Source: Anoplopoma fimbria
Taxonomy: Eukaryota; Chordata; Actinopteri; Perciformes; Anoplopomatidae
Length of the DNA: 64,000 nt
Assembly (NCBI RefSeq): GCF_027596085.1
Contig: NC_072451.1
Span: forward strand, 4,035,042 to 4,099,041
Direction: 5' to 3'
The stretch's first letter is position 1. Each line of letters starts with the position of its first letter. Shown here piece by piece: positions 11,126 to 23,522 of the stretch. The notes under the pieces are model-generated. The model had not been told where the DNA came from and did no database searches. It saw nothing but the letters and a program-made list of their open reading frames with translations. Both the position numbers and the translations under genes were made by a program.

Positions 11126-14100
11126 AAAGGACACACAACTCAGCTGTTTGTCTTAACCAGTCAAGAGAAGCAAACAAATATTGTCTGTGCCCCAAAATTA
11201 ACTAGAATGTGGTAGAAACAAAGGGATGAGACAAAAATGGGAAAAAACTAAAAAAAGACAAATAAAGGGACAAAAAGTAGTATAAAATAACATTTATTTT
11301 TGAAATGATTAAAGTACTTGCAAACGACTAGGTAATTAAACATTTTTAAACCAAACGTTGGTGTTTCGTTTTTACCTCTTTAATTAAGATTTCATTAAAG
11401 TTTTTTCTTTTTTTCTTTTCACAAAATATACCAAAAACACTGGCAATGAGGAAGATCTTGGGTAAATAATAATGAGAATAATTATGAGACAAAATTTAAA
11501 TCATACTCCCTAAACCAAAAGTAAATGTGGTTTGAATTGACATCAACCGCTGTTTTTAAGCTTGTTTAAAATATATTTAGCTCATCTATTAAGGGAACCA
11601 GAAGAAGGAAAGGAAACAAAGGAACAAAGGAAAGCAGAGAAAGAGAGGACATGAAGGAGACTTCTGACCTTCAGCTCGTCGCCTCTCTTCCACACCGTCA
11701 CTCTGACGACAGCAGTGAGAGGAAGCTTGATGAAGGTCACCTGAAGGGCGTCGCCCACCGCCGTCACCGCCATCTCCGGCGCCATCAGGACCGCTGCCGT
11801 CACAAAAAATCCCATTCAGTCATTCAGTCATTACTTTAATTTTCAGTATATAATAATCAGTGTGTAGCCCCGCCCTAAAGCATCCCCTGCTTTATGGTCT
11901 GTTTGACTCTAAATGGAGCATCATTTACTAAATGAACATCATGCTGTATTGAAGAAGACTTGAAACTAGAGATTGAGACCATAAACTCATGTTTACAATG
12001 TTTACTGAGGGAATAAATCAAGAGAGAAGTAGAGTCATTTTCTCATAGACTTCTATACAACCAGAGGACACTAGAGAGAATGCAGCTTTAAGACACTTCA
12101 GAACTAGAGGTTGACGATCCAAATGAATTCCATTTTTCTTTCTTACTGTCTCTGCGGTTGAAAGGTGGGCTGAGTTTGCTCCAGGGCGACAGCTGGGAGC
12201 CGCACTGCGCTCTGACGTGGAGGTTGTAGTCGGAGTCCGAGCCCAGGTCAAAGGTCAGGTCGCAGTGAGTCTGAGGAATCAGCTGGCACTTGGGAGCGTC
12301 CAACCAGCTGCCGTTCCGGAACATCAGCTCAAACTCCCTGAAGGACAAAGAGACACAAAGAGAGCTAGAACCCAAACATATTCTGCTTTGATGTTTCTTC
12401 ATTATGAGTGGTTCTTGTCACCTTGTAACAAATGAGAGCAGAACTGGGTTTGTAAGCAGAGACTGATCCATTAGCACCCATCAATGTCTCTAAACATTAA
12501 GTGTGGGTTTGCCATATTCGCCCAGCTGAGCTGAAATTCTGCCTCTGGCCACAATAATAATCCAAACGGAGGCACCACACCCTGCATACCTCCACCAGCA
12601 CACACTACTGCTGCTGTGCATGTCATTGATTCCTCATTGTTCTCTCCGTGTTTTTCTTGTTTTGCATCAGGGTTTGATTGAAAACCGCAGTGCAGTGAAA
12701 ATTAAATCAGATGAGTCAGCATTTCAGCCTGCGGACATGTGGAGCCTACCTGTGACAACAGGTGAGATTAATCACACCGCTAAGGAAGAAGGATGATGCA
12801 CCATTTTAGGATTTATGTAATCAAACCTACTCTGCAGGTTGATCTTCAAACCAACAGAACCTTAGGCTCCAGAGTCTCAAAGGTGGCAAATATGTAAAGA
12901 TTAATTTTGGGGAACTGTGATGCAAAATCATTATCAAATTCTTAAGCATCAAAACTCTTCAATGAGTAACAACAAAATGATAAAGAACATGCAATAACAT
13001 TTTACAGCAGTGCTTTGAGCTTAATGCTAATAACAGGAAGCTAACATGCTCGGTGATAATTCTAAATAGTTTACCATGTTCACAATCTCACTAAACACTA
13101 AAGCTGAGGCTGATGTCTTTAGTTCTGCAGGTATTTGGTGATAAACCAAAATGTGGACCTGATGATGCTGCTAGAATAAAAGTCAGAGGATCGCCAGTGG
13201 TGAGTGAAGACAGAGCATGCAGTCAGGCCATATAAGGTGTTGTGATAAAATGTGATTCACCCCAACCACGATAGGTCCTTGAGCATGCAGCCATAACTGG
13301 CCACCCAAAATATGATGCAGTTTGCTGCAGCAGGGGGTGAGATTAGCCGTGGACAGACACAGAGGTGCATACATGCTCGCCGACGCATGCACACACATGA
13401 CCGTTCGCATAATCCTGTTGGCCGAGACAATAATAAAAAATAGGTGTGAGGGGTTAATTAATATCTGAACCAAAATAGTTAGAAATCCATCCAGTAGTTG
13501 GAAGCACCGACATGCTTCACTAGAACCACAACACTGAACTCTGTTTTGAGTGTTTTGAGGACTTCCAAACAGCCGCAGGAATGTTCCTGAGAATTAATTA
13601 AACTGTCACTGTCATCATGTAGAAACTTCCTGAAAACTAAAGTGGTGATGCATCACAGAGCGGACACACCTGCTGATTAAAGTTGTGAGGACAGGTGTGT
13701 CGTTGAGTCCTGTGTTAATAGACCCAATGATTTAAATTACTAGAAACACCTGCTGGATTTGTTTGTTCTCACATTAGCCTTCAGGTATCAGCTGCATATT
13801 TCACATATTTCACATATTACTACTGTACCTGAGCAAACTCATTATAGTCATTATGTTTTTTAATTGTTTGGCTGAGTTTACTGCAGTGTACATATTATTA
13901 CAAATACTTTACGTGTATTTGTAATAATAATTAAGGGTCTACACAGCAAGAATATCAATAATTTATTAAAAGTCTGTCAAATACTATGTTAATACATTTT
14001 TTCTCATGATATTAAACTGAATATCTTTTGGTTTTGTACGATCAAGTAAAATAAAACTATTTTTTACTTATTCTTAAAATATGGAAACCAGACATATTAT

Positions 14101-15280
14101 TAAGTTTAGAATATTTTTTTCAAAGAGTATTAATATTTTTAAGATTAAAATTCAATGAAGACATTCATTTTTTTATTTTTTATTATTATTTTATCAAGTG
14201 AAACTGGTGAAAGTGGTGCATTCAATGTCACTGAGAACTAAAGTTTGATGTTATTTTATATTTTTCAAATACTTTGCTCAGCAGCTGATTCATCCACATC
14301 TTTATTGTGAGTAAAGTGTTTTTGTGAATGACTTACCCCTGAAACTGAACAGAGTAAAGGACCGGGGTGCTGCAGGGAGCCTGCAGGGGGCGCCACTTCA
14401 GTACGTGTTTCATGTCAACAGACTCCATGGAAACACTGCTGGGAGCCAGAAGCATCCAAACATCTGCTGAAAGGAAATGAGTTCACGTTTTTAAATCTGA
14501 TCTCAGACTTCAGCTGTTAGTGTTGTTAATAAATAATAAATGGAATTAATTAAAACAAAATGTATTTTTTTTGTAGAGATCAACACAAACAATCTGAACA
14601 CCTGACTCGCAGAGAGGAAGAGAAGAAGCATTTTTCCCCAAAATGTCAAACATTTTCTTTACAATTTAGTACTTTATTACTTGCAAGGACACGTGTTTTG
14701 GATTCCCAATGCAAAGTCTATCAAAGTCATTATTTATTTATTTAGTATTGATTTATTTATTCATTCATCCATTCATTTACTTATTCATTCACTTGACATG
14801 TCACATACAGGCCCTTTTTGTGATGTGGGATTCAGTTTTTTAATCTTTACTTCACTTACAAGTAGTTTGTAATTAATTAAAATGAAAAATCAGCCATATT
14901 ATTTAGAATTATAATACATCTTTCAAGAAATTTTATTATTTTTGAAGATAAAAGTTTGATCTAGGTAATGAATCCTTTATTTTTAGATCATTTGTCTGTA
15001 TGAAAACAGATTGACATGTTAAATCTGACAAAGTACACACATATTTATTATGAATTTATGAATTTAACATGTCACATCCCCGGCTCTTTTCATTTTTTAT
15101 TTGTTAATTTTTCAGATGGGAAGCTCTCTCTCTCTTCACTTCATCTGAAGATGTGAAGGCAGAGTAGAAACAGACTCTACTGTATCTGTGTCAGCTGAAA
15201 ATAAACTCACAGTTTGTAAAGTCCAGCAGGACCATCATCATCATCGTCAGCAGCCGACTCACACTGCGGCTCAGTCTCAT
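8754..15280 (-). CDS. il20rb: Interleukin-20 receptor subunit beta (class II cytokine receptor), 7 exons
   Basis: Cell-surface receptor chain for the IL-20 subfamily of IL-10-type cytokines. Coding exons in transcript order: 15280-15211, 14466-14337, 12337-12147, 11793-11669, 11067-10917, 9737-9586, 8837-8754. All have GT-AG borders and compatible phases, totalling 300 codons (human IL20RB is 311 aa, also 7 exons). Exon 1 encodes a signal peptide (MRLSRSV...[10 protein letters not shown]). The two fibronectin-III domains follow, with diagnostic stretches [41 protein letters not shown] and [11 protein letters not shown]. Exon 6 holds the transmembrane helix ([20 protein letters not shown]) and the basic juxtamembrane segment. 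The last exon, short and acidic ([10 protein letters not shown]), is the least certain, but its phase and acceptor (TTGTTGCAG) fit. The start of exon 2 could be 3 bases later (tandem AGCAG acceptor). No long signalling tail is present, as expected for this subunit. Confidence 0.88.
8955..9062. repeat. (AT)n microsatellite in il20rb intron 6
   Basis: About 85 bp of uninterrupted AT (from ~8976) preceded by shorter AT/TA runs, in the intron between the transmembrane exon and the predicted last exon. Confidence 0.95.
11074..11121. repeat. (GA)n microsatellite abutting il20rb exon 5
   Basis: AG/GA run starting only ~7 bp outside the exon-5 acceptor on the minus strand. There it reads as a (CT)n polypyrimidine tract of ~45 bp and probably is the tract used for splicing. 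Confidence 0.9.
11290..11462 (+). repeat. Diverged dispersed repeat shared with 48112-48260
   Basis: Shares ordered blocks with 48112-48260 on the same strand: TTGAAATGAT, CACTTGCAAA or ACTTGCAAAC, AAGATTTCA and AAAACACTGGC. Divergence is high, so this is an old interspersed repeat; family not assigned. Confidence 0.5.
11855..12108 (-). repeat. ~400-bp dispersed repeat, copy B (partial, inverted), in il20rb intron 3
   Basis: Runs from AATCAGTGTGTAGCCCCGCCC to GAATGCAGCTTTAAGACAC. It lacks the terminal block with the TATATGG and GACGGCC motifs seen in copies A and C. Confidence 0.85.
12338..14336. other. il20rb intron 2, no other gene seen
   Basis: About 2 kb between exons 3 and 2 of the receptor. 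Short open frames here have no family resemblance. Nothing else was recognised. Confidence 0.4.
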
Positions 15281-16260
15281 GTCTGGAGAGTTCGTCTCCA
15301 GACCCAGAAGGAGGACGTAAAAAAAGACCCGATCACGTCAGGTCCACCATGTTCAAATCCCACCAGAGACCTGCAGGTAAACTGATCCAGAATACATCAT
15401 ATAATCCAGATTACTGCGCAGAGATCCCTCGCCAAAGAAAACCTGCTTTTATTTTTTCATTTAGTGCAGGTTTCTGATCCGTCCTTCAGCTCAACCATGA
15501 GGTGTGAAAAAAGGATCCACTGTGAAGAGGACGATAATATCCTAGTTAATCTCTCAATTTTAGGTCCACATGATCCAGAGTCTGAGGTTTTTCTGTCAGA
15601 GTTTAATCCACAAAAGCAGTTCAACGTCTGAAAAAAGCAGAAGCTCATGTGAGTGTGGCTACGATCTGTCTCTGTAGAGAAAGTGTGTCATGATGCTGAG
15701 GCTTGATTCTGCTCAGCCGGTCCGACTTGTTGTCAGCGGCCTCTGGGCGTCAGCTGTCATCTGAAGCATAATTTACAGGTGTAACACCTGATGATGATCT
15801 TTGTGTTCTTTTGCTCACGACTCCTTATGATGACAGTCATGAACCTGGTGTAGTTTGTTATGAAAAAGTCTGAACTATGTGGCAGTCACACCAGAAGGAA
15901 ACATTCACTGGTATGAGGTGAATTGTCAAAATCTGAAATGTTGCAAAAGAAACGTGATTCAGACTAGATCAACTGGTTTGGAGCGAATAAACAAAGCTAG
16001 GCAAACACTTTACACATGTTTGTAATCTACCAGTGAATAGAGTAGAAGAAGAAGAAGTAGAGGAACAAAACAAGTCCACTTGTTCGTCTAAACATCTACA
16101 AGTGAAACATGGAGAGAGGTCTTCAGGTATTTGTTTCAAAAGTTCTTTCTTGTCTTGTTGGTTACATTTCATGTTGTCTGGAGACAGAAAATATATATAA
16201 ATATCCCGGAAGACGCAGACAGCAGAAACAGCTGATCAGTCATGGGACTTAAACGTGAAG
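15281..16260. promoter_or_regulatory. Presumed promoter-side region of il20rb
   Basis: Lies upstream of the il20rb start codon on the minus strand. No canonical TATA box was found in a convincing position. The stretch is less AT-rich than its surroundings and contains no coding frame with family resemblance. Confidence 0.3.
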
Positions 16261-16264
16261 ACCT

Positions 16265-16675
16265 CCGAGTGAAGCCGATGCTTCATGTGTTAAAGCTGCA
16301 TTCTCTCTCCTGTCCATCAGGGGGCGACTCCTCTGGTTGTATAGAAGTCTATGAGAAAATGACTCTACTTCTCTCTTGATTTATTCCCTCAGTAAACATT
16401 GTAAACATGAGTTTATGGTCTCAATCTCTAGTTTCAAGTCTTCTTCAATACAGCATGATGTTCATTTAGTAAATGATGCTCCATTTAGAGTCAAACAGAC
16501 CATAAAGCAGGGGATGCTTTAGGGCGGGGCTACACACTGATTGACAGGTCGACACCAGAGACGTATACGGCGTCTCTACGTCACTCCTCCTCAGTCCATA
16601 TATGGTCACTTCCTGTTTACTGGTTGCTAAAAAAACGAAATGACGACGGCCGAAACGCCGATTTCTAGGCTTCAA
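16265..16675 (+). repeat. ~400-bp dispersed repeat, copy C
   Basis: Full-length companion of copy A (7964-8395), almost base-for-base identical from GTGAAGCCGATGCTTCATG to GTCACTTCCTG. It then diverges slightly but keeps the final GACGGCC motif. Confidence 0.88.
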
Positions 16676-16804
16676 GATTTCAGCAAAACAAATGGGTGAC
16701 GTCACCTCTTCAAGTTGAGGGTTTCTAATGAGCAACAAACGGTTAACAATAAACTTCAACAGCTGATATTCATCAAATGAAATATTTTAGGGCGGATTTC
16801 TCTT

Positions 16805-16822
16805 TTAACTCCAAAACATGTG

Positions 16823-16876
<54 letters not shown>

Positions 16877-17015
16877 TATAATAATAATAATAATAATAAT
16901 TAATAATAATAATTAAATAATAATAATAATAATAATAATAATATTAGTCCCACAATGGGGAAATTCGGTTCTCTGTTTGTTCTCATTTGACCCATCCCGG
17001 AGGAGCAGTGGGCTG
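16805..17015 (-). mobile_element. SINE/LINE 3' tail with (TAA)n, inverted
   Basis: On the minus strand this reads CCCACTGCTCCTCCGGGATGG, then TTTCCCCATTGTGGGACTAAT and a long ATT run. The same order is seen on the plus strand at 19905-20090. The (TAA)n tract at 16824-16942 is therefore the expanded tail of a retroposon fragment rather than an independent microsatellite. Confidence 0.75.
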
Positions 17016-18037
17016 AGTTGAGTTGATTAGTAGCAGCAGTAACACTCTTCAGTGCTCACACTGTTCAGGCTGATGATAATAATGTTTACTGCTTCGCTGT
17101 AGAGACGACAGTGTCAGACTTTAGACTTTCATGGTGATCAAACATTAACTGTGACCGACCATAAAGCTATAAAACACAGAACAACCTTCCAACTGATCGT
17201 CTTTGTTTTAGCCAGAAACCACCAGACACGCCAAAAAATATCATTCCCAGTTTAAGGTTTTTATCCGTTCACTTCATTTATTTATTTAAATTTCCACATC
17301 AAAACATTGTTTAATATGTTCACTGATGTAAACTCAATTTTACACCAAATAAACAGAAAGTCATGCTAAATTATGGTTAAACAGCTTCATCATATTGTAT
17401 CTTCCACAGTCGTATTCATTCATAACGTCAGTCTCAGACTAATATTAATCTAACCTAAGGTTATGTCATTAGTCGACATCATCGCCTGCAGCACCTTGAG
17501 CTCCTTATTTGGGCATCATCACGTTTATTGTCCTTCTACTTCCTGCTTTAGAGACCGACTTCTCCTTTTCTCAGTGTTCATAAACTGCTTCACTGGAGGG
17601 AAGATATCATGTGAAAGGTTATTCTCTCCACACAATCATCAAACACGATAAGCAACAGAAAGAAAACTGTGGTGTTCAGAGCCGTGGGTCAGATTAAAGT
17701 CATCGCCGGTGCATGTTGAGAGAAAATTAAAGATTTTGTTAAAACAATATCTCTAGGCAGAGAATGAGAAATGTTTTTAATACCATATTTTCTTGGAGTT
17801 AAATATGTGAAGGTTAAGTATGAATACATGTATAATATAAGATCATTCAGACAAGGAATCATGTCTAATAAGAATTCCTATTTATTTGTATGAATAAGGA
17901 AAACAATCTAGTTTTCTATGAATTCTTGAGGAACTAATGTGTGAGTTGAGTTGTTGTGTTTGTGTGTAGAAGTGTGTTTGACTGTGTGTGTGTAGACAAG
18001 CCAATAGCCAATGCTTATGCTAGAGCTAATGGGAATG

Positions 18038-18120
<83 letters not shown>

Positions 18121-19228
18121 ATATGCAAAAGGTGAACTTCAGTTTGTGGCAGAATAAAGAGTAAAGCATTTAAACTGCTGTAGTTTCACGTCCCTTCAAC
18201 AAAGAACATGAAGCAAATGCTAAAACTGATGTTGAGCTGAAACTTAACTGCAATCAATCTTTATGTCAGTTTCATAGCAATAACTGCTGCTGGTTATTTC
18301 AGTTTCTATTTCAGCTCATTTTAAATATTTTCATTTGTATGTACAATGATTTGTATTGATATTGAATTATGTCATAATTCAATTCAACAGATGTAATATC
18401 TGTGTTCACTGTCTTACTGTTTCACTTATTGATCACAGCTTCTTGGATATCATGCAACAGCTTGAATATTGAATAATCTTTCTACTATCTACGATCAACT
18501 TTGTTTAATGTAAATAACTTGTCAGCTTGCAGAAGAAATCCAGAGACATGATATTATCTTTTTTTTAAATAAATGCAGTAATTTACTCTTTTTGGTCATT
18601 GTGGTCAAATAAATGTAATTAATGGTGCTGTTAGATTGCTGCTAGACAACGCCGTTAAAACAGTTGCGTGCCTCACTTTATATGCAGCAAGCGAGAGAGC
18701 AAACGTAAGAAAATGTTATTTCTTAAATGCTAAACGCCAAAAGTAATTTGTTGGATAAAAACATGGGAATTTAGGAAATGATTACATCTATGCTTTTTTT
18801 AATAAATGTCGATTTTTGGACTTAACATGGATCTGGAGATATTGAGTTGATATTGAGTTAGAAACAATCGTACGCAAACACCACTGGAATCCAATTCTTC
18901 AAAAAGTATAATACAAAAACAGCTTAAACAGAATGAGGACTACTATTTCTGAAAAGGAGTCTTCAAAATGTTTCACAAACCAATAAGGTGACAGCTGCGT
19001 CCTTTTCTTATATACAGTTTATGACAGTTATAAAATACTTGGTTATGTTTACTATAACATAATGGTTTGTTTTAAAATAGGTATTTTTGTTATGCTATTA
19101 AAGTTCCAGATGTGAATTAAAATAAATCAACGGACTGTGTTCTTTGACCCATCCATCCACCTTGACTTTCTCCGTACATAGACTACAAATAAAAAACATA
19201 TTTGTGATTACATATTTAAAGAAAACAA
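17016..19228. other. Intergenic stretch between il20rb and the claudin, no gene seen
   Basis: No coding frame with family resemblance. Contains the (GAAA)n microsatellite listed separately; otherwise AT-rich DNA. Confidence 0.4.
18029..18120. repeat. (GAAA)n microsatellite
   Basis: About 22 tandem AAGA/GAAA tetranucleotides without interruption. Confidence 0.95.
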
Positions 19229-19596
19229 CAGCGATGGAGCTGTGAAAATGCCATTTAAGTGTCACAATACCTGCTCGACAATATTGAATGTTAGATAACA
19301 TTAAATCAGTTGGCGATGTGAAGAATCAATGTGACTTAGTAAAGATGGAATCACTGGATTTTATAAGACAGAAATTCTAACGTGGATCAGTCCCAAATAT
19401 CGTATTTGAGCTACCAAGATGGAAACAGAGACGCAGGAAGTAAAATCTTTGTTTGGCGGCCTTTAAGCACAAGAGACTTTACGCTCCACAAAAACAAAAT
19501 TATTGTCAGTATGTTGACAAAATTTCACTAAGAAGTGTTTTTTAAGAACAAATTAATTTGAAGTCAAAAGCAGATGTGGGTTTGAGCAAAACAAGT
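19229..19596 (+). repeat. ~365-bp duplicated segment, copy 1
   Basis: Matches 24186-24548 on the same strand, from AGCGATG(G/C)AGCTGTGAAAATG through GATGGAAACAGAGACGCAGG to TTTGAGCAAAACAAGT, with scattered substitutions and small indels. The pair brackets the first two coding exons of the claudin. Confidence 0.85.
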
Positions 19597-19904
19597 AAAA
19601 AAAACAAGCGCAATCCTCGAAATGCATTTGAACGTCCAGGTTTGTTTGTATGGGAATGTAAATTTGAGAAGACCAGGCTGTCCTCCTTTAACGTCTAGTC
19701 TAGAATAACTTTAGCAACCACCATAGTGATGGTTACCAGCACATGTACGTTTCCTCCAGAGCTTTTCCCTCACTGAAGTTGCATTTTACCAATTAGACCT
19801 TGCTGTCGTTCTGACTGATGTGTGTTTCCTGTAGCTTTTCTGTTTGACTCCAGGATCAATGCAGGACTCCTGTCCGGTCTACACAAACAGCCTGTGAATG
19901 GTTT

Positions 19905-20090
19905 CAAGGTTATAAGGTCAAACCCCTCTACCGGCAACATGCCGAGGTGTCCTTGAGCAAGACACCTAACCCCAAGTGCTCCCCGTTTGCAGCCCACTGC
20001 TCCTCCGGGATGGGTTAAATGCAGAGAAATAATTTCCCCATTGTGGGACTAATAAAGGATTGATTATTATTATTATTATTATTATTTGAG
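19905..20090 (+). mobile_element. SINE/LINE 3' tail with (TTA)n
   Basis: Contains GAGGTGTCCTTGAGCAAGAC, CCCACTGCTCCTCCGGGATGG and TTTCCCCATTGTGGGACTAAT, then a TTA run. This block is widely repeated in percomorph genomes as the 3' end of a retroposon. No reverse-transcriptase frame is attached. Confidence 0.75.
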
Positions 20091-20108
20091 GTGTGGACTG
20101 TCCCTGTC

Positions 20109-20140
20109 ACCATCATCATCATCATCATCATCATCATCGT
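20109..20140. repeat. (ATC)n microsatellite
   Basis: About ten CAT/ATC trinucleotides ~280 bp upstream of the claudin start codon, probably in or near its promoter. Confidence 0.9.
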
Positions 20141-20418
20141 GATCAATACTGAGCGGGAGGCGGTGGGGGAACTTCAGGGAGCGGCTCCTGAGCAGTTTAT
20201 GGCCCCTGTTAGAGGGTAAAGTTCTCCCGTTAGAGCCTCAGACGTCAGATTAACAACCGCAGGAGAGAGACCAGAGCCTCCAACGACCCAACACGAGTCT
20301 GACTTCAACCCTGTCTGGCTTCACAGAGGGACACCAGGCCTTCTGACCCTGAGACTATTAGCAGCAGTTGGGATTTTTTTGTTACTCTGAGCATCTCTCT
20401 GGGAAAAACGTTGCCACC

Positions 20419-23111
20419 ATGTCGACGGCTGTGGAAGCGACCGGGTTCATCATGTGCCTCATCAGTTGGTTGATCACCGGCTCGTCGCTGGCTAACGACT
20501 ACTGGAAGATCTCCTCCGTGTCCGGCAGCGTCATCATCTCCCAGAGGCAGTTCGAGAACCTGTGGCACTCCTGCGCCGAGAACAGCGCCGGCATCGCCGA
20601 GTGTCGAGACTTTGAGTCGATGCTCGCCCTCCCTGGTAAGACTGAGATAAAAAAATGTAATATATATATATATATATTTATAGGGAACCTTTGATCTGTT
20701 AGAGAACAAAGAGCAGAAACTTGAAACAAATTTAAAAAAAGGAAAAATGTTTAACTCACACTGAAACTGTCATTGTTAAAAAAGTGAATGAATAAAATGG
20801 GAAATAAGGACTTAATAAAGGTAGACAGATACCATCATCAAATATCATAGAACAGAAAATGCACAGGAGAATACACAAAACTTAAATATTACTGTTTGAT
20901 GTTTCTTTATTATTCTAGAGTATGATTCATAGTTCAGCCCTCCTGACTGTTACCAGCTTGAAACTCTCATAAAGAGGAGTGGTAGGTTTCTATGATCATT
21001 AGAAGTCAATAAATGACTACAGCAGTAGCTGGTTATTGTAGACTTAATAAAGGTAGACAGATACCATCATCAAATTTTCATTTCTAAAGCGATATTCTCA
21101 GACAAACATTTAAGAAAACATTTTTATATGTAAGGTTATTTGAGAAGCATGAAAAGAGATATAATCAGAAACTGGAGCCGGAGAAATTACTAAATGAATT
21201 ACCTCTTTCTCAACTTCTAATCATCTATCGATTGTTTAAAAATGATTATTTGAGAGTACTGGCTTAGAAATGAATATATAAAAGAAATAATATGAAACTT
21301 TTGGAAGTTTTTCTACTTTTATGTGACATTTTATGACTGATGAAGTTATGAAGTTGAGGTCAACTTCCTTGTGTACGTGACATCATGAAATCAGTAATCC
21401 AGGTTTCAGGTTAATTCAAGATGAATCAACTCTAAACTTTTGAGCCTCGCCAGTTGATCAGTGGAGCTTCTAACTCTCATATAACTTGTTTTTTTTGTGA
21501 TTCTTATGAAAGTGAATCAGCGAACATGCCATGTGGCACAATTTCAGAAATACTCGTCCAAAGGTCCAAAGGTCGGAGGATTTACAGTCAAAAGTTTCCC
21601 GCTTAAAACAAAATGAAGAGAGACGGTTTGTTAAAAAGAAAAACAATACTTTATACAAAACTTGATTTTTAATTCTAAAGTTAATATCAGTAAAGTTAGT
21701 TTATCTCTACATAGTTTTTCCCCCCATGACGTGTCATATAAGATTATCTTTTGGGCGCCATTTTGAGGATCGACTGATCCTAAAATGGAGGGAACCAACC
21801 GTCACCATCAAACAGACAAAGACAGAACGCGTGTTTATATTCGATTTATTATCATTTCAGTTTAACTTCATGCTGTTGAAGCGTTACCCATTCAGGTTAG
21901 ATGAACACATGTGTTTAAGATTATTTTTATATGGAGTCATAGGAGTGCTTTGAAAAATAATAAATCTGTCAAAGAATTATAGAAAAATGTGGAAATAAAA
22001 AAAGGAATAAAGAAAAGAAAAGGTAAGAAAATATAAAAATGGGAACTGTAAAGAGAAATAAATAAAATAAATCTTGAAAAATCAAGACAAATAACGAAAA
22101 ATGAAATATTCATAAGCATTTTAATTTATTTTCACATGTATTTGTTTATTGATTTCTTTACATATTTTAGTATATATCCATAAATATTTCAAATATATAT
22201 AAAATTATTTTTTGTTTTAATTTATTTTCATAATATCATTTAATTAATTATTTCCCTTTATTTTTCCCTTATTCTTTCCTAATTTCACAGCTTTTCTTGG
22301 TCATAAAAATGGCAGTCCACAAATTCCAATATCGTTGATTCCTTGAGAAACATTTAAGACACATTCTGCCAAACTTCGGCCCATGTTTTGTTTAGTTTAG
22401 CCCTTTAGGATTTGGGATCATTTAAAATAAGTTTTATAAAAATGGAGCCAAAGAAGAGCGAGAGTTTTATTAGCTGTGATTGTCAGACAGTTTAACATAG
22501 AACAGAAAATGCACAGGAGAATACACAAAACTTAAATATTACTGTTTGATGTTTCTTTATTATTCTAGAGTATGATTCATAGTTCAGCCCTCCTGACTGT
22601 TACCAGCTTGAAACTCTCATAAAGAGGAGTGGTAGGTTTCTATGATCATTAGAAGTCAATAAATGACTACAGCAGTATCTGGTTATTGTAGAACAAACCC
22701 ACATAACCTCACTCCAAGTTCCTCCTTTTATCTTTCTACTTCAATATAAAACTTCTGCTAAGTTCTTATTTATTTGTGCTATTTTGTTCCTCTAAAGAGA
22801 CAGCAGAGACAAATGACCACATACACTTTAGGACAGAAAACATCAGCAACATGAGGCACTGACCTCGAAATATTTGATTGAGTGTAAAACTTACTCCACT
22901 GATGTGTCACTGTTAATGTATCAACAGCTCTTCATGTCCTGAAAGAGTTTTAACGGCTTTATAATCTATGAGAGTTTCTCTTTATCGGAATAAAAATGGT
23001 ATAAAATATTTTTGACACAAAATAAATACTGACCTTAAAAATGAAATAAAATCTGACATTTTAAGGAATGTTTAAAAGTATGTCGGTATTCATATATGTT
23101 ACGATTTATAT

Positions 23112-23151
<40 letters not shown>

Positions 23152-23462
23152 ATTCATATATATATATATATTTATTCATATATATATATATATATTCTAT
23201 TTTATCTATTCTTTATAATATGATATAATACATTTTTTCCTTATTCTTTTCTAATTTTTCTTAGTCACAAAAATGGCAGACTTGTTAACCTCTTGAAGTC
23301 AGATTTTCCCCTTAATTTGTCCTTTATTTTAACATACCCTGGAAATGGTATAAAATATTTTTGACACAAAATAAATACTGACCTTAAAAATGAAATAAAA
23401 TCTGACATTTTAAGGAATGTTTAAAAGTATGTCGGTATTCATATATGTTACGATTTATTTAT

Positions 23463-23522
<60 letters not shown>

